5,699 nucleotides of DNA from Cryomorphaceae bacterium. GTDB lineage: Bacteria > Bacteroidota > Bacteroidia > Flavobacteriales > Schleiferiaceae. Below the pieces are notes generated by a model, which saw only the letters and a list, made by a program, of their open reading frames with translations, was not told where the DNA came from and did no database searches. The stretch spans positions 1 through 5,699 of the forward strand of contig DMDX01000164.1 in assembly GCA_003451355.1 (NCBI GenBank), read 5' to 3'. Shown piece after piece: positions 5,014-5,699 of the stretch; position 1 is the stretch's first letter, and the number at the start of each line of letters is the position of its first letter. The translations under genes and the position numbers were made by a program.

Positions 5014-5699
5014 ATGAACGTAGAACAGATTTACACCGGATGCTTGGCTCAAGGAGCCTACTTTATCTCGTCAAACGGCGAAGCCGTGGTCATTGACCCC
5101 TTGCGCGAAACCAAGCCCTACCTCGACCGTGCTGAGTCCTTAGGGGTAAAAATCAAGTACATCCTTGAGACGCACTTTCACGCAGACTTCGTGTCGGGCC
5201 ACGTTGCCCTTTCAAAAGCCACAGATGCCCCCATCGTGTACGGACCCAACGCCAATCCCGAATTTGAGGCCCACATTGCCACCGACGGTGAAGTACTTCA
5301 TGTAGGAGATGTGACCATTGAGGTGCTGCACACCCCTGGCCACACCATGGAATCTACCTGCTACGTACTTCGCAACGAAGCCGGCGAGCAAGTAGCCATA
5401 TTCTCGGGCGACACCCTCTTTTTGGGTGACGTAGGCCGTCCTGACCTGGCGCAAAAGGCCGCGAGCATGACCCAAGAGGATCTCGCGAGCATCCTGTTTG
5501 ACTCATTGCGCACCAAGATCATGACGCTTCCGCCGTCAATCACGGTCTACCCTGGCCACGGAGCCGGTTCGGCCTGCGGCAAGAACATGAGCAAAGAGAC
5601 GGTCGGAACCCTCGCCGAGCAGCTCGAAACCAACTACGCCCTTCGCGCCGACATGACCCGCGAAGAGTTCATCAAAGAAGTAACCGACGGACTGGGCGT
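5014..5699 (+). CDS. MBL-fold persulfide dioxygenase/sulfurtransferase-like protein, 5' part (runs off window)
   Basis: The first 228 residues of a metallo-beta-lactamase-fold protein from ATG 5014, open to the window edge. The metal motifs match the ETHE1-like persulfide dioxygenases, mononuclear iron enzymes that oxidise glutathione- or thiol-bound persulfide to sulfite. ETHFHADFVSGH (52-63) gives His54, His56 and Asp58. TPGHTMEST (107-115) gives His110. SGDTLFLGDVGRPDL (131-145) gives Asp133. YPGHGAGSACGKNMS (179-193) gives His182. By comparison with ETHE1, His54, His110 and Asp133 would be the iron triad. The ADFVSGH and GAGSACGKNMS versions are typical of the longer form (about 450-470 residues) carrying one or two C-terminal rhodanese domains, as in CstB and similar proteins. 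That C-terminal half lies outside the window and is a prediction. The gene follows the TauE/SafE exporter by 30 nt with no terminator between, so cotranscription is likely. Confidence 0.93.
   Translation, partial: MNVEQIYTGCLAQGAYFISSNGEAVVIDPLRETKPYLDRAESLGVKIKYILETHFHADFVSGHVALSKATDAPIVYGPNANPEFEAHIATDGEVLHVGDVTIEVLHTPGHTMESTCYVLRNEAGEQVAIFSGDTLFLGDVGRPDLAQKAASMTQEDLASILFDSLRTKIMTLPPSITVYPGHGAGSACGKNMSKETVGTLAEQLETNYALRADMTREEFIKEVTDGLG

Noticed and set aside
1..5699. tRNA, rRNA, CRISPR, transposase or attachment site
   Set aside because: No cloverleaf-like, rRNA-like or regularly spaced repeat sequence, no transposase or integrase motifs, and no long terminal inverted repeats were seen.

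Overview
The window (5,699 bases, visibly GC-rich) looks like ordinary chromosome of a member of the Bacteroidota. Three things point that way. The 348-residue protein at 2926-3972 reads like a family I recall mainly from Bacteroidota (DUF6695-like). No start codon has a convincing Shine-Dalgarno sequence. The sulfite-exporter/metallo-hydrolase pair is a common arrangement in that phylum. The phylum call is inference from protein character, not a database result. I see no insertion sequence, integrase, tRNA, rRNA, CRISPR array or long repeat.

Layout. (1) 1-300, plus strand: the C-terminal 99 codons of an OsmC/Ohr-family thiol peroxidase, cut by the left edge. (2) 301-3972, minus strand: a tight three-gene operon. 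In transcription order it encodes a DUF6695-like protein with an apparent circularly permuted papain-like (YiiX/NlpC-P60-type) His...Cys core, a fold-type I PLP enzyme related to class V aminotransferases and cysteine desulfurases, and a fold-type III PLP decarboxylase of the LysA/ornithine decarboxylase superfamily. The first two genes overlap at ATGATTGA, the next two are 2 nt apart, and the last ends directly against the OsmC stop codon, tail to tail. (3) 3973-4179: a 207-base divergent intergenic region, richer in A+T, with several dyads, including a perfect 11-bp stem with a 5-nt loop. (4) 4180-5699, plus strand: a TauE/SafE-family exporter and then, 30 nt on, an MBL-fold persulfide dioxygenase-like protein cut by the right edge.

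How the genes work together. The right-hand pair makes sense as a sulfide/persulfide detoxification unit: the iron MBL enzyme oxidises persulfide sulfur to sulfite and the TauE/SafE protein exports it. The OsmC-family protein at the other end is a thiol peroxidase, but it is separated by the minus-strand operon and need not be related.

The minus-strand operon is the part whose biology is not obvious. Two PLP enzymes of unrelated folds are translationally packed behind a probable cysteine hydrolase/acyltransferase-like protein. The decarboxylase has lost residues that define diaminopimelate and ornithine decarboxylases: CFAGD in place of CExGD/CDGxD, and EFGQ in place of EPGR. It should therefore not be annotated as LysA. 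An uncharacterised pathway acting on an amino acid or small amine is the best reading; the substrate cannot be deduced from the sequence.
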